Numbered from the stretch's first letter, positions 39,928 to 49,753 are shown. The stretch: 64,000 nucleotides of DNA from Allochromatium humboldtianum (GCF_013385175.1 NZ_JABZEO010000006.1:241112-305111), one strand, 5' to 3'. Notes: a model not told the origin generated them from the letters alone. Translations and numbers: made by a program.

Positions 39928-41297
39928 CTGCCACCTCCAGCGCGATTCGATTCAGAGGCCGGATCAGACGACTGAGACGAGGCAGCTTGCGTGTGCGCCG
40001 GCTTGCCGAAGGCCGCGATCGCCGCGCTCAATTCGGGATGATGCTTGGCCCGTTCCTCCAGGCTCTCGCCGGCGACGATCGCTTCCCAAGCCTGACGGAT
40101 ACTGGCCGCCCCGGCACGCGGCCCCATCGGGTGCCCGAAGACACCGCGTCCCGGCACGAAGCCGAAATCGACCGTACCGAGCTTTTCATAGAGCGGACGC
40201 AGGGTACCGGCCCAGTCGCTGCCGCCCGGCACCGGCAGACTCGGCTTGATCGGTCCCATGGGTTCGAGACAGGCCGTCGCGCAAGCGCGTACCTCGTCAT
40301 CCGTCATGTGCATGCGCGGACCGAAGCCCGGCATGATGATGACATCGAAGCCCGCCAACCGTTGCAGCTTGGTGAAGACACGGGTGTGGACACCGAAGCG
40401 CTCCAACCGTGCAAAGGGCGCGATGAAGGGAAAATGCGCCATCAGCGGCACCTGGGCGTGCTTGCGCAGCATCCGCACCGCGCTCAGCCCGGTCGGCATG
40501 GCATTGATCAGCAGCGCATTGGCGCCCCGCTCGACGGCGCGATCATGCAGCTCGACCAGCCGATCGACCTCATCGGTGATATTGGCCAGATAGATCTTGG
40601 GCGCCCCGGTCGCGGCCTCGGCCCGTCGCCGGGCTTCGCCCAGGAGTTCGGCACGCCGGTCCAGCGGGCACCAGTCGGTGTCGGCCAGCATCTCGTCGTC
40701 TTTGGCGATATCCAGACCGCCGAGCCAGCTCTCGTGCCCCAGCTCGCTGAACGCCTCGGGCGGAAGACCGATGTTGGGCTTGATGACGCCGAAGAAGATC
40801 GGCCGGTCATGGACCTGCAACCGCTCGCGCAAGCCCGCGACACCGAACTGCGGGCCTTGGAAACAGGCCAGATAGCTCTCGGGAAACTCGATGTCAAGCA
40901 GCTTGACGATGGGCGCGCCGGGCGAGAAGAACGTCCCCTCGCCACAGATCGCGCTCAGCAGGTTCGGCAGACGCGGGCCGAAATTGCCGTGCGGATGGGC
41001 GATACGCAGGCGGCAGGCCGTGACAGGTGCATCCGAACCCGATCCTACGCCATAGCTGAATTCCGGACGCGCACCATCCAGGATCTGGAGATCGACCACG
41101 CGCGCGCCGAATCTTGGGCGCAGATCCTCGTCCGAGCCGACACGACGCCATTGCGCGGTCGACTGCTCGGAGCAGAAGTGCGCGGCGGCCAACTCGGGAT
41201 CGCCGGAGCATTCCAGGTAGTAATCGAGGAAGAGATAGGCTTCCCGATCCAGGGACGCCTCATCGGCGAAGAAGCCGGCCCAATCGCTTGCTGTCAT
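39924..41297 (-). CDS. RubisCO-like protein, form IV (phototroph type)
   Basis: A 457-residue RubisCO homologue that should not fix carbon dioxide. The GVIKPNIG loop (Lys173) and [11 protein letters not shown] keep the metal-binding Lys199, Asp201 and Glu202, but loop 6, which should hold the catalytic Lys of the GKLEG type, reads [11 protein letters not shown] with no lysine. Phototroph form IV proteins occur in green and purple sulfur bacteria and one has a sulfur-metabolism or enolase-like role; none is proven here. ATG at 41297 is preceded by no longer homologous region. It overlaps idi. Confidence 0.9.
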   Translation of the reverse strand: MTASDWAGFFADEASLDREAYLFLDYYLECSGDPELAAAHFCSEQSTAQWRRVGSDEDLRPRFGARVVDLQILDGARPEFSYGVGSGSDAPVTACRLRIAHPHGNFGPRLPNLLSAICGEGTFFSPGAPIVKLLDIEFPESYLACFQGPQFGVAGLRERLQVHDRPIFFGVIKPNIGLPPEAFSELGHESWLGGLDIAKDDEMLADTDWCPLDRRAELLGEARRRAEAATGAPKIYLANITDEVDRLVELHDRAVERGANALLINAMPTGLSAVRMLRKHAQVPLMAHFPFIAPFARLERFGVHTRVFTKLQRLAGFDVIIMPGFGPRMHMTDDEVRACATACLEPMGPIKPSLPVPGGSDWAGTLRPLYEKLGTVDFGFVPGRGVFGHPMGPRAGAASIRQAWEAIVAGESLEERAKHHPELSAAIAAFGKPAHTQAASSQSSDPASESNRAGGGS

Positions 41298-41353
41298 GGA
41301 ACGAACCGCGTGCAAAGAAAGGGAATCGATGGCCTTGCGATCATCAGCGACGG

Positions 41354-41785
41354 TCAGGCGAGACCGGCGATCTGCACGCGCACCTGACGTTGCGGACGCG
41401 GCCCATCGAGTTCGATGAAGAAGACCGATTGCCACTCGCCGAGCAGAAGCCGCCCATCTTCGACCAGGATGGTCTCGGAGGCGTTCATGAACAGCCCGAT
41501 GAGATGCGAGTGTGTGTTGGGACGACCGTCGATCGGATCGATGTCGTGCCGGTAGTGCGTCTGACCCGGCGGCGCGAGTCGCGTCAGGAAATCGAGCATG
41601 TCCTGCTGGAGCTTGGGCTCACGCTCGTTCAGGGCCACGAAGGCGGTCGTATGCGCCGAGGTGATCGTCACCCAGCCCTGGCGGACGGGGTGTCGCGCAA
41701 ACGCCTGCCGAACCTGCTCCGAGAGGTCGATGATCTCGATCGGGGCCTGGGTGGTCAGCTGAATCTGCTCGACGTGGAAGTGCAT
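41354..41785 (-). CDS. yjbQ: YjbQ/UPF0047 family protein
   Basis: A 143-residue protein of a small, widespread family with the motifs [39 protein letters not shown] and [18 protein letters not shown]. coli members have a thiamine-phosphate synthase side activity; the main role is unknown. Its histidines probably bind a metal. It is the last gene downstream of the puf operon on this strand, next to the RubisCO-like gene, and the order may be conserved in purple sulfur bacteria. Confidence 0.9.
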   Translation of the reverse strand: MHFHVEQIQLTTQAPIEIIDLSEQVRQAFARHPVRQGWVTITSAHTTAFVALNEREPKLQQDMLDFLTRLAPPGQTHYRHDIDPIDGRPNTHSHLIGLFMNASETILVEDGRLLLGEWQSVFFIELDGPRPQRQVRVQIAGLA

Positions 41786-41871
41786 CTCGAATCAGCGGCT
41801 ATCCAAACGAAAAAACGGGCGAGGGAGGAAACGACACTCTCCCCGCCCGCGCATGCCCTCGACCGCTCGAA

Positions 41872-42072
41872 TCAACGACCAGCCGGCAGAGCGGACATTC
41901 CGGCCGACAGGGTGACCGGAGCGTAATCCGGACCCAGCAGCCAGTCGAATTCTGGCGAACGCAGCAGCATGTAATGAATGAACAGAGCCAGCGCAAACAA
42001 AAAGGCGCCAAGCCCGATCAGGGCCATGCGCGGATCGAAGGCCAGCCAAATCTTGTACAGTTGGGGCATCAT
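41872..42072 (-). CDS. pufA3: LH1 antenna alpha subunit, third copy
   Basis: Antenna alpha polypeptide of 66 residues in the core light-harvesting complex. The membrane helix follows [17 protein letters not shown] and carries the bacteriochlorophyll-binding His in [16 protein letters not shown]. Its C-terminus is longer and more divergent than the second copy, resembling copy 1 in length. ATG at 42072 or 42069 is possible (two Met). It follows pufB3 by 89 bases. Confidence 0.9.
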   Translation of the reverse strand: MMPQLYKIWLAFDPRMALIGLGAFLFALALFIHYMLLRSPEFDWLLGPDYAPVTLSAGMSALPAGR

Positions 42073-42161
42073 CGGGGGTTCTCCTGACGAATGAAACGGG
42101 ACGCGGCGGCATGGGCCGCCCGCCTCCCGTCATTATCCGCGACGCGGCGGCAATCCGGCGA

Positions 42162-42305
42162 TTACAGCCAGGGGCGCCACAGCCATGCCAGGATGTGAGC
42201 AATGATCACGATCCCAAAAAACATGGTCATGCTCTGGGTGAAGATGCCGTGGAACTCCTTAGCCTCTTCTTCGGTCAGCCCGGTCATGCTCTTCTGATCA
42301 GCCAT
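42162..42305 (-). CDS. pufB3: LH1 antenna beta subunit, third copy
   Basis: Antenna beta polypeptide of 47 residues starting [21 protein letters not shown]. One membrane helix includes the BChl-binding His in [15 protein letters not shown]. It resembles copies 1 and 2 across the whole length. It is too short for standard ORF cut-offs. The gene precedes pufA3 in the usual beta-alpha order. Confidence 0.93.
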   Translation of the reverse strand: MADQKSMTGLTEEEAKEFHGIFTQSMTMFFGIVIIAHILAWLWRPWL

Positions 42306-42448
42306 TGAATTATCCTCACTTTGAATCAAGTTGGGCCTAATCGGCCGTTACCGCGAATGTCCCCGCGGCCGGGGATCGGTTGGCAAGTCCGTGGATCGTC
42401 TCGGTCATCGCAGCGATCCAGGGAGCTTGCCGGTGCCCAAATCGGGAC

Positions 42449-42583
42449 TTAGGAGCCGCTCAGCCAGTTGAAGGCTGGGCTGCTGAGCAGGATGAAGTGG
42501 ATCAGCAGGCCCAGGACGAACAGGAAGCCGAACAGGGCAACCAGGGTTCTGCGGGGATCGAAAATCTGCCAGATCTTGTGCAT
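42449..42583 (-). CDS. pufA2: LH1 antenna alpha subunit, second copy
   Basis: Antenna alpha polypeptide of 44 residues beginning [20 protein letters not shown], with the bacteriochlorophyll His in [11 protein letters not shown] and ending NWLSGS. It lacks the long C-terminal extension of copies 1 and 3. It follows pufB2 by 83 bases and precedes pufB3. Confidence 0.95.
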
Positions 42584-42666
42584 TTTGATATCTCCGGTCT
42601 CTTACTGGTGGGCGGTGCTTGAGTCACAATCGCCCGTTCGCTCACGAACACTAATACCCTAGGCTG

Positions 42667-42813
42667 TTACAGCCAAGGACGCCACAACCACACGAGGATG
42701 TGTGCAACGACGACGATCCCCGTGAACACGACGAAACTGGATACGAAGATACCATGGAATTCCCTTGCCTCATCTTCGGTCAGCCCAGACATCGAACGGT
42801 TTTCGTCAGCCAT
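42667..42813 (-). CDS. pufB2: LH1 antenna beta subunit, second copy
   Basis: Antenna beta polypeptide of 48 residues starting [19 protein letters not shown], with the helix ending [15 protein letters not shown]. Its start is followed downstream by pufA2. The preceding gene is pufC, so the operon continues beyond the reaction-centre cytochrome as in other Chromatiaceae. Confidence 0.94.
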   Translation of the reverse strand: MADENRSMSGLTEDEAREFHGIFVSSFVVFTGIVVVAHILVWLWRPWL

Positions 42814-42988
42814 TGGATGATTCCTCGGTCAAACACTGCGACGGCTTCGACGCTTGGGTCTCTGGCCATCCGGGACGACCGCGGACTGGACTGATGCGAG
42901 CCTCGCCGCGGGTCTTGCATTGGGTGCCGGCTTCCCTACCCCGGCACCTGGCGAGCGTCCCTGCTCATCGGTTCGATCCTCTCTGGCC

Positions 42989-44131
42989 TTACAGCTGTTG
43001 CGGAGCCGGTGCGGCGTCCTCGACAGGTGCAGCGGCTTGCTCGACTGGAGCAGGCGCAGCCTCTTCCACTGGAGCGGCCTCGGCTTCTGCAGCCGGAGCT
43101 TCCTCGGCGGCCGGTGCGGCCTCGGCCGGAGCCGACTCATACAGCGCCGGGTAGTCCTTGGCCATCTGAGCGCCATAGAGCGGCTTGTAAGCGCCCTGGT
43201 GGCAGGTCATGCAGCCGACCTTGAAGGGGTCGCCGTAGGGGCCCTTGCGCGAAGCGGGCAGCGCGTCGTTGAGCGGCCAGATGTAGTTCTGGTTGATGTC
43301 GCGGACGTGACGGATGGCGTACCAGGCCGTCGTGCGCTGCGGCGTGCTCTGCTTCCAGTCGTAGAAGGAGCGGCTGTTGTGGCAGAAGGTGCAGTTGACG
43401 CCGAGCGAGTCGGAGATCTGCATCATCAGGCCGTAGGTCCACTCTGCCTGCTTGAGCGAGGTCGTGTTGCCTGCCGGCAGCGCCGTCTGACCGATCACCC
43501 GGATCTCGTTGGCCTGATCCAGGAACGGCGTGTAGGGATCCAGCGGCAGTGCCGAGTAAGCGACCGTCGAGGAAGCATAGTTCTGGCCGGTCGGCGTCAC
43601 GCCCGAAGGCTGATTCGGACCCGGATCCGTCACCCACACATACTTCGGCACCGGGTTGCCACGGTGACAGGTGTAGCAGGTCACACCCGTCTCGGCAACG
43701 TGGTCCTTCCAGTTGCTGTTGGTTGCCCGAACCAGCTCGAACATCCGACGCGACACCACCTTGGTGTAGATGTCGTCGGAGGCCCAGTTGCCGGGAACGT
43801 GGCAGTAGTTACAGCCTTCCTTCGGCGCCACCCAGGTGGTCACGGCGACCATGGTCCGGGTGAACTCGGCGACGCTCAGATCCTTCAGCACCTGGACGTT
43901 CTCATAGACGTCCGAGACCTTCGGGCCGCCTGGAGCGGCCGCCGGCAGCGACTCGACCGGCAGATTGGCCTTGATACTGGCCTCGAGCAGACGCGGATTG
44001 TAGTTCTGCTCCATGGCCACGCCGCGATAGCCTTTTTGCACCACTTCCGGTGGCGGACGCTCGCAGCCGAGCAGCACCACGGAGGCGACGACGGCGACAG
44101 CGGGCAGGGTCAGTTGCTTTCCGAGATTCAT
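42989..44131 (-). CDS. pufC: Reaction-centre tetraheme cytochrome c subunit
   Basis: PufC passes electrons to the oxidised special pair. The 380-residue lipoprotein has a signal with LLGC as the acylation site and four CXXCH haem sites: CNYCH, CYTCH, CTFCH and CMTCH. The mature protein faces the periplasm. The last 48 residues are a repeated Ala/Glu/Pro tail ([19 protein letters not shown] type), acidic and low in complexity. ATG at 44131 overlaps the pufM stop by ATGA. Confidence 0.97.
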   Translation of the reverse strand: MNLGKQLTLPAVAVVASVVLLGCERPPPEVVQKGYRGVAMEQNYNPRLLEASIKANLPVESLPAAAPGGPKVSDVYENVQVLKDLSVAEFTRTMVAVTTWVAPKEGCNYCHVPGNWASDDIYTKVVSRRMFELVRATNSNWKDHVAETGVTCYTCHRGNPVPKYVWVTDPGPNQPSGVTPTGQNYASSTVAYSALPLDPYTPFLDQANEIRVIGQTALPAGNTTSLKQAEWTYGLMMQISDSLGVNCTFCHNSRSFYDWKQSTPQRTTAWYAIRHVRDINQNYIWPLNDALPASRKGPYGDPFKVGCMTCHQGAYKPLYGAQMAKDYPALYESAPAEAAPAAEEAPAAEAEAAPVEEAAPAPVEQAAAPVEDAAPAPQQL

Positions 44132-45105
44132 TGCGTCACCCCCGTAGCCGTGGCATATGGGTCTACAGCGGTCACGACCTCTGGATATGCCGGAGCCACG
44201 CCATGCTTGATGGCCCAGAGATACCAGTTCTCGACGACCGTTCCGGTCAGAAGAATACCGATACCCGCCGTGATCACGGTCAGGACCGCGCACCACCAGG
44301 CCCAGCGATGGATGGATTCCATGGAAGCGTTGAAGCCCATGGTCCAGCGCCAGAAGATGGCCGCACGCTCAGCCGCTGTGCCACGATCGGTGATCTGATC
44401 GATCTCGCGATCACCACCGAAGCGGCTCACCGCCAGGATGGTCGCACCGTGCATGGCGAACAGCAGGGCCGAGCCATACAGGAAGGCGATCGAGAGCATG
44501 TGGAACGGGTTGTAGTACAGATTGCCGTACCGGATCGAGAAAGCGGCCGTCCAGTCCAGGTGAGGGAAGATGCCGAAGGGCACGGCTTCCGCCCAGCTCC
44601 CCATCATCACCGGGCGGATGAAGCCCAGGCTCAGATAGAAGAAGATCGCGGCGGCGAAGGCCCAGGACAGATGCTGGCTCATGCCCAGGGCTTCAGCGCG
44701 CTTGTAGGTGCGCACCCACCACAGCAGGATCGACATGGTCAGGAAGAATCCCGCCATCAGCCACCAGCCACCCTCGGACAGAGGCGGAATGGTCAGGCCG
44801 TACTGCGGCGCCGGCGGTTCCAGACCCAGCCAGAAGAAGTGCTTGACGAACTGGATGATGTTCCAGTCCACCGAGGCCAGCATGTTGAAGCCGATGATGA
44901 AGATGGCCATGAAGCCAAAGATGATCGACAGCGTGCCGGTGAAGCCGAGGTAGATCGGACCAATCTGCGCGTCACCGATCTTGCCGGCCCAGTAGGAGAA
45001 GATCGGCTTACCGATGCGCGGCAGGCTGCCCTTCGGCAACGGCACCCCAGGATAAGCCGGGGCACGCACCTGCACGGTCGTGAAGATATTTTGATATTCG
45101 GGCAT
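44128..45105 (-). CDS. pufM: Photosynthetic reaction-centre M subunit
   Basis: PufM is the M subunit of the type II reaction centre, binding bacteriochlorophyll, quinone A and non-haem iron. The 325-residue protein has five membrane helices, with His ligands in [15 protein letters not shown] and [13 protein letters not shown], and starts [16 protein letters not shown]. It is 16 bases after pufL on the same strand. Confidence 0.98.
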   Translation of the reverse strand: MPEYQNIFTTVQVRAPAYPGVPLPKGSLPRIGKPIFSYWAGKIGDAQIGPIYLGFTGTLSIIFGFMAIFIIGFNMLASVDWNIIQFVKHFFWLGLEPPAPQYGLTIPPLSEGGWWLMAGFFLTMSILLWWVRTYKRAEALGMSQHLSWAFAAAIFFYLSLGFIRPVMMGSWAEAVPFGIFPHLDWTAAFSIRYGNLYYNPFHMLSIAFLYGSALLFAMHGATILAVSRFGGDREIDQITDRGTAAERAAIFWRWTMGFNASMESIHRWAWWCAVLTVITAGIGILLTGTVVENWYLWAIKHGVAPAYPEVVTAVDPYATATGVTQ

Positions 45106-45121
45106 TGTAGTCTCCTAGATC

Positions 45122-45958
45122 CTACCAGAGCGGGAGCTCAAGCCACCAGTTCCACCATTCCGGCCAACCGCGCGTCCAGAAGGGGCCACTGATCACGATA
45201 CAGACCGCGCTCCAGAACACCGCGCTCAGGGCCAGGAACAGACCCAGACGATGGATGGCCAGTGCGCCGATGGAGTAGCCCACGATATCGCGGAAGAAGG
45301 TGTTCTCGTGCTCGCTGGTCTTGACTTCTTCGCCCTTCTGCGGATTGGTCACCGACAGGATCAGCGAGCCGTGCATCGACAGCGCCAAGCAGTTGGTGAA
45401 GAAGAAGGTGATGGCGAGCATGTGCGCCGGGTTGTAATGGAAATGCAGGAACTGATACCCCACATTCGACACCCAGTCCAGATGGCTGAGGATGCCATAG
45501 GGGAAGCCATGGCCCCAGGCGCCCATCAGAATCGGACGCACCACGACGAGCACCAGATAGGCGCCGATCGCGAACGCGAACGCAAACGGAATATGGAAGC
45601 CGATACCGAGCTTGCGGCAGATCTCGACCTCACGGAGTGCCCAGGAGACGAACGCGCCGATGGCACAGATCGTGATGATCTGCCACAGACCGCCTTCAGT
45701 CATCGGGGCCATTCCCAAACCGTAACTCAGATCCGGGGGAGCAATGCTGATCTGCCAGATGTTATAGGTTTGGAGTTCGGCGTTTGGACCGATGGTTGCA
45801 CCCCAGACGATCAGGAGCACACCCAACAATGCAAAGAAGAAGCCCGCGACCCCGAAGAAGCCGACATAGAACGGCCCCACCCAGAAGTCGAATAGGTCTC
45901 CCCCTATCAGCGTCCCGCCACGGACGCGGTATTTTCTCTCAAAACTGAGCATGGCCAT
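45122..45958 (-). CDS. pufL: Photosynthetic reaction-centre L subunit
   Basis: PufL pairs with PufM to bind the special pair and quinone B. The 278-residue protein starts [20 protein letters not shown] and has five membrane helices, with [14 protein letters not shown] and [11 protein letters not shown] holding His ligands. ATG at 45958 follows the ribosome site AGAGG; a second Met at 45952 is possible. It lies 123 bases after pufA1. Confidence 0.98.
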   Translation of the reverse strand: MAMLSFERKYRVRGGTLIGGDLFDFWVGPFYVGFFGVAGFFFALLGVLLIVWGATIGPNAELQTYNIWQISIAPPDLSYGLGMAPMTEGGLWQIITICAIGAFVSWALREVEICRKLGIGFHIPFAFAFAIGAYLVLVVVRPILMGAWGHGFPYGILSHLDWVSNVGYQFLHFHYNPAHMLAITFFFTNCLALSMHGSLILSVTNPQKGEEVKTSEHENTFFRDIVGYSIGALAIHRLGLFLALSAVFWSAVCIVISGPFWTRGWPEWWNWWLELPLW

Positions 45959-46081
45959 CGTAATATCCTCTGCTGGGGAGGCACCATCGAGACGGCCGCC
46001 TCCTCTGAGCACTGTCGGTGGCGGGCGGGGTTCACCTGGCGGACGAACCCCACTGACCCGCCACCCCCGTCAAGGACGCGA

Positions 46082-46276
46082 TTACCGTTGGGGAACGACA
46101 GGCGTCACTTGCTGGACCGTAGCGGCCGGAACGCCGTCTTCGAGCCAGTTGAATTCAGCGGTGCTCAGCAGGATCATGTGGATCGCGAGACCCAGGACGG
46201 TCAGGAAAGCGAAGACAGCGATCAGAATGCGGCGGGGATCGACCAGCAGCCAGATTTTCCAAAGATCAGGTGACAT
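46082..46276 (-). CDS. pufA1: LH1 antenna alpha subunit, first copy
   Basis: Antenna alpha polypeptide of 64 residues beginning [19 protein letters not shown], with the BChl-binding His in [11 protein letters not shown], and a C-terminal extension [17 protein letters not shown]. The W-x-E-D stretch resembles the calcium-ligand region (WxxDxI) of thermophilic Chromatiaceae LH1, but calcium binding is not shown by sequence. It lies next to pufL. Confidence 0.95.
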   Translation of the reverse strand: MSPDLWKIWLLVDPRRILIAVFAFLTVLGLAIHMILLSTAEFNWLEDGVPAATVQQVTPVVPQR

Positions 46277-46355
46277 CGTCAGTTTCTCCTAGAGTGAATT
46301 CGAGTGGGTTCGAACAGTCGTCAAGTGGCCGGGGCGGCCTGAACTCGACCCAAAA

Positions 46356-46496
46356 TTACAGCCAGGGGCGCCACAGCCAGGCGAGGATGTGCGCGATGAC
46401 GACGATGCCGAAGAAGGCCGTCATGCTCTGCACGAAGATGCCATGGAACTCTTGTGCTTCTTGCTCGGTCAGACCGGTCATGCTGTTGGTAGCCAT
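46356..46496 (-). CDS. pufB1: LH1 antenna beta subunit, first copy
   Basis: Antenna beta polypeptide of 46 residues starting [20 protein letters not shown] and ending [15 protein letters not shown] with the BChl-binding His. It is the first gene of the puf operon. The start is preceded by a promoter region at 46796-46839 with PpsR-type sites and a dyad. Confidence 0.95.
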
Positions 46497-46795
46497 TGTG
46501 TAATCCTCCGAATCTTGGAGATAAGCCTTGGTTTGTGCCGCACTCGCCCGTGCGACCTGGGGGCGCCGTGGATCGCGACATCCACGACCGAGAAGCCACC
46601 CGATCACACGGGCTTGTTCTCATCGACCGGATCCCGTGCCGGGGATCCGTCAAATTCTGCTCGATCCAGTCCCGACGTGCGCTTGAAGCGATTTGCCGGG
46701 GCTGAGCGTCGATTTCTGAAGCCTGCCGCCCCCCGTCTCGATCTCGACCGCTGCGTCTGGTCTTCGGATCGCCGCTGGGGGGGCTGGATTCGAGG

Positions 46796-46817
46796 TGTCA
46801 GTCTAGCTTGACTGACA
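46796..46817 (-). promoter_or_regulatory. Inverted repeat over the puf -10 region
   Basis: TGTCAGTC and GACTGACA form a perfect 8-base dyad with a six-base spacer TAGCTT. It overlaps the -10 box TAGACT (plus-strand AGTCTA at 46800-46805). The half-sites match the TGTC...GACA pattern of PpsR but the spacing is four bases longer than usual. Confidence 0.55.
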
Positions 46818-46827
46818 CGAATGTCAA
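46800..46827 (-). promoter_or_regulatory. Sigma-70-type puf promoter
   Basis: On the minus strand TTGACA (plus 46822-46827) and TAGACT (46800-46805) are 16 bases apart. The -35 overlaps the TGT-N12-ACA motif and the -10 lies inside the dyad, so binding there would block polymerase. It drives pufB1 and the rest of the operon. Confidence 0.55.
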
Positions 46828-46839
46828 TCTACATTTACA
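46822..46839 (-). promoter_or_regulatory. PpsR/CrtJ-type site at puf
   Basis: TGT, 12 bases, ACA (TGTCAATCTACATTTACA) matches the PpsR/CrtJ consensus TGT-N12-ACA. It overlaps the -35 box. The regulator gene is not in the window. Confidence 0.6.
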
Positions 46840-46859
46840 CCTCAATTGCGCTGGATCAA

Positions 46860-48305
46860 CTAAATCAGGGTCGACTGGGTGGTTTCGACCCGTGCGACCG
46901 TCACCCGCTCCTCGCCGGCGGTGCGTGCAGCGCGCTCGGCGGCATCGCGCAACCGCTTGGCGGCGGAGATGCGCACCAGCACCGGCTGAGACTCGACGAT
47001 GGCATCGAAGCGCGCGCGGGCGTCCTCGTCCCAGGGCAGCTCGCGGTGCATGCGCGCTGGCGTGGCCTCGACCTTATCCAGCTCGGTGCCGAGCGGGATG
47101 ATGTGGAAGAGCGCGTCGAACAGGGCGTTGCAGACTTCCTGCACCAGATAGGTCGCGCCGGCGTAGCCCATGAAGGGTGTGCCGGTGTGGCGCCGGATCA
47201 CGGTGCCGGGGAAAGACGCCGGGATGTAGGTGGCGCGTGCGCCCTTCTCGGTCAGATACATGCGCTCGTTGTAGCTGCCGAAGAGGATCAGCGGGGGTTT
47301 TTCATGGACGGCGGCGCGGATGGCGTCGTTGTCGATCTTGACGCCGGGGCGGCGGGCGAAGGCGAAGTTGCAGGGCAGGCCCAGCTCGTCTTCGAGGAAA
47401 TGGCGCAGACCGCGGCTGTAGGTCTCGCTGGCGGAGACGCCGAAGCTGGCGGTGCCGAAGAAGTCCTGCGTCACCGAGCGCCACAGATCCCAGATCGGTT
47501 TGATGGTGGTGTGCTTTTCGCGCTCGATGAAGGGCTCGGGGTCGAGTCCGAGGATTTCGCCGAGGGCGCGCAGGAATTTGGTAGTGCTGTGCAGTCCGAT
47601 CGGGGCCTGGAGATAGGGTTTGTCCAGGGCCTCGCACAGGGTGCGGCCGAACTCGCGATAGAGACAGATGTTGGCGTCGGCGTCGGCGAGCCGGGGCACG
47701 TCGTCAAGATGACTGCCGAGCGGGAAGCTCAGGTTGACTTCGGCGCCGATGCCTTCGACCAGGCGTCGGATCTCGGCCAGATCCGAGGGCATGTTGAAGG
47801 TGCCGTACATGGGGCCGATGATGTTGACGCGCGGTTTGTCGCCGGCGGCGCGTGGTTTGGGTTTGCTCTTGGTGGCGCCCTTCTTCTGGCCGTATTGGGT
47901 CCAGAGCCAGTAGATGGCGCGGTTGGCGCTCTGCCACTGGTCTTCGTCGATGGTGCGCGGCAGGAAGCGCACGATGCCGGTGCCTTCGGGCGTGACGCCG
48001 CCGCCGATCATTTCGGCGATCGAGCCGGTGACGACGACGGACGGTTGTTTGGGGTCGAGGGTCTCGAAGGCGCGGCGCATGGCCTGCTCGGTGCCGCTCT
48101 GGCCGAGTTCTTCCTCGCCCAGTCCGGTCACGACGACCGGCAGTTCGTGCGGCGGCAGGCCGTCGGTGTAGTGCAGCACGGCCGTCACGGGCAGGTTTTC
48201 GCAGCCCACCGGCCCGTCGATGATCACCTGCAAGCCTTTGATGGCGGTGAAGACATAGACGGAGCCCCAGTAACCGCCCGCGCGGTCGAGGTCGTTGATC
48301 AGCAT
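46860..48305 (-). CDS. bchZ: Chlorophyllide a reductase subunit Z
   Basis: BchZ is the NifK-like subunit of the enzyme that reduces ring B of chlorophyllide a. The 481-residue protein begins [19 protein letters not shown] and has [37 protein letters not shown] with a cluster cysteine. Length is normal. ATG at 48305 follows GGAGGAGG. It is separated from bchY by a 2.2 kb insert, unlike the usual bchCXYZ contiguity. Confidence 0.97.
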   Translation of the reverse strand: MLINDLDRAGGYWGSVYVFTAIKGLQVIIDGPVGCENLPVTAVLHYTDGLPPHELPVVVTGLGEEELGQSGTEQAMRRAFETLDPKQPSVVVTGSIAEMIGGGVTPEGTGIVRFLPRTIDEDQWQSANRAIYWLWTQYGQKKGATKSKPKPRAAGDKPRVNIIGPMYGTFNMPSDLAEIRRLVEGIGAEVNLSFPLGSHLDDVPRLADADANICLYREFGRTLCEALDKPYLQAPIGLHSTTKFLRALGEILGLDPEPFIEREKHTTIKPIWDLWRSVTQDFFGTASFGVSASETYSRGLRHFLEDELGLPCNFAFARRPGVKIDNDAIRAAVHEKPPLILFGSYNERMYLTEKGARATYIPASFPGTVIRRHTGTPFMGYAGATYLVQEVCNALFDALFHIIPLGTELDKVEATPARMHRELPWDEDARARFDAIVESQPVLVRISAAKRLRDAAERAARTAGEERVTVARVETTQSTLI

Positions 48306-48384
48306 TCGGGGAGTTCCTCCTCCAGCAGGGAGTTGAGAGTTGCGCAGGCCTTATGGAAAAAATGTATGGATATCCTTGGCGCGT

Positions 48385-48630
48385 TCAGCTTTCTGCGCAC
48401 TTGACGCATTTTTCATAAACGAAATGCGGATCCAAATCTACGCCATTACTCCACTCAACAGTGTCAAAAGAAACTCTGACATTTGAAAATGCTGCTTCAT
48501 CGCGCAGCTTAGAAAATACTCCAAAATTCAGATACGGCTTTATATCCAATATTCCACATTCGTTATTATCAAATTCAATGTATAACTGATGGTTTTTTCT
48601 TGGCTCTACTTTGGTTACCGAAGGATACAT
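48385..48630 (-). CDS. DUF2442 protein
   Basis: An 81-residue protein with YIEFDNNECGILDIKPYL and DTVEWSNGVDLDPHFVYEKC, the pattern of DUF2442 proteins, which often accompany DUF4160 proteins as a toxin-antitoxin-like pair. It follows the DUF4160 gene by 9 bases. Function is inferred from pairing only. Confidence 0.7.
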   Translation of the reverse strand: MYPSVTKVEPRKNHQLYIEFDNNECGILDIKPYLNFGVFSKLRDEAAFSNVRVSFDTVEWSNGVDLDPHFVYEKCVKCAES

Positions 48631-48639
48631 AGCCGCCTC

Positions 48640-48906
48640 TTACTGAAGAGGTTGAATTTTGAATGGCTCTTCACCATTCATGACAAGACTCCAATTCGCC
48701 ATCAATTCATCTTGGTGCAGCTCTGCCCAAGCAAGAACCAGCTTCGCTTGCTTCTTCGGCAAATTTCCTTCCACGATCTCGCAAGTCCGTATATCAACCA
48801 ACGCCTTGAACTCGGCGTAATACACATGAAAATGTGGCGGCGGATGCTCGTTCAGTGCGAAGTACATCCGAATGATGACCCCATAAAACATTGAAATTGT
48901 CGGCAT
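48640..48906 (-). CDS. DUF4160 protein
   Basis: An 88-residue protein with MPTISMFYGVIIRMYF, HPPPHFHVYYAEFKALVDI and LAWAELHQDELMANW, matching DUF4160. The histidine-rich PPHFHV motif is the family hallmark. It is paired with the DUF2442 gene downstream. Role unproven. Confidence 0.75.
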   Translation of the reverse strand: MPTISMFYGVIIRMYFALNEHPPPHFHVYYAEFKALVDIRTCEIVEGNLPKKQAKLVLAWAELHQDELMANWSLVMNGEEPFKIQPLQ

Positions 48907-49020
48907 TGAAAGACCTTTAGAAAAAAGCGCCTCAATTCTGCAACCAAGCGAAAAGCGAAGGGGTTATACTTCAGGTGGGAGTTAGGAAAATTTTGGATTG
49001 ACGAGTGAGGATGAATCTGT

Positions 49021-49056
49021 AAAAAAGCAGTTTCGCGCCCTAATTCGCTAAACTGC
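49021..49056 (-). terminator. Intrinsic terminator after the GNAT gene
   Basis: On the minus strand GCAGTTTAGCG pairs with CGCGAAACTGC (one mismatch), followed by TTTTTT at plus 49021-49026. It lies about 90 bases after the GNAT stop and would end transcripts from the right part of the insert. Confidence 0.65.
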
Positions 49057-49142
49057 ACTCAGTCAGCGCTACAGCGGTTGGGCTGATAAAGTGGCACTGG
49101 ATCGAGAGAAAACATCAAGCTTTCAAAAGCTCTGCTGCCAGA

Positions 49143-49634
49143 TCAGGAGCCAGCCGATAAAAATTGCTGCCTGACCACCTGCCCCCAATATTCGTCCTGA
49201 TAGAGATCTTCCTGGAAATTGTTTCCGGTAAACTCGCCAACCGTCTTCCGCCAGAATTCAGTGGCGTACTCAGCACCGCTGATTTGCTTGATCTCCCAAC
49301 GGCCTTGGTGCATTTTGAATATCTCGATGGCGAACCGCTTCCCTAGCGCCTGCTTCCTGAAACTTGGAACAACATAAAACTCACAGACCTCGAAGCACTG
49401 TCCGCCTGATTTTGCTTTCACAGCGGCAAGGCCGATCGGCGATTTTTTCTCATAAAGCAAGTAGCCAAGCACATTTCCGCCAATCTGAGTATCCAGCTCG
49501 AACAGACCATTTTTGCCCGGCTTTTTGTCGGTAATAGCCGAAAACTCCCCCTCGTAGCTTTGGCACAAGTTCAAATAAATAGGCAAACTTTCACTATCGA
49601 CCTTGACAATTTTCACTTTAGAATACGGACTCAT
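49143..49634 (-). CDS. GNAT-family N-acetyltransferase
   Basis: A 163-residue acetyltransferase with GNVLGYLLYEKKSPIGLAAV, then CEFYVVPSFRKQALGKRFAIEIF (the acetyl-CoA P-loop region) and a C-terminal EFWRKTVGEF. Substrate is unknown; similar proteins are common in mobile cassettes. The start at 49634 is chosen by homology; the open frame reaches 49721 and a GTG codon 7 downstream is also possible. Ribosome-site spacing is poor. Confidence 0.72.
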   Translation of the reverse strand: MSPYSKVKIVKVDSESLPIYLNLCQSYEGEFSAITDKKPGKNGLFELDTQIGGNVLGYLLYEKKSPIGLAAVKAKSGGQCFEVCEFYVVPSFRKQALGKRFAIEIFKMHQGRWEIKQISGAEYATEFWRKTVGEFTGNNFQEDLYQDEYWGQVVRQQFLSAGS

Positions 49635-49683
49635 CTTCCGCGCGCTTGTTACAAAAATCACCCAAATTAAAGATATTGATTTT

Positions 49684-49706
49684 TCGAAATGCTCGAAATT
49701 CTCGAA
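49684..49706 (+). repeat. Three tandem TCGAA boxes upstream of the GNAT gene
   Basis: TCGAA occurs at 49684, 49693 and 49702, a strict 9-base period. It lies 50-70 bases upstream of the chosen GNAT start and could be a regulator site or, if the longer frame is real, a three-residue repeat (FEN-FEH-FEK). Confidence 0.4.
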
Positions 49707-49753
49707 TTGCGGTTGCGACAAAAAATTTGGAACCAGCTTTTTATATTTCGGCT

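Larger units (their letters stand above)
46497..46859. other. Long leader and promoter region of the puf operon
   Basis: The 363-base gap between bchZ stop and pufB1 start holds the puf promoter near 46800-46827 and about 300 bases of leader without a convincing ORF. Long structured leaders are usual for puf mRNA. No pufQ-like gene was seen. Confidence 0.6.

Noticed and set aside
46497..46790. Search for pufQ or a small ORF in the puf leader
   Set aside because: Open frames here are short and have no pufQ-like sequence.
49034..49080. GCCCAAC and TTAGGGC boxes about 47 bases apart, considered as an attC
   Set aside because: Too short, the crossover box is wrong, and the same bases form a better intrinsic terminator.
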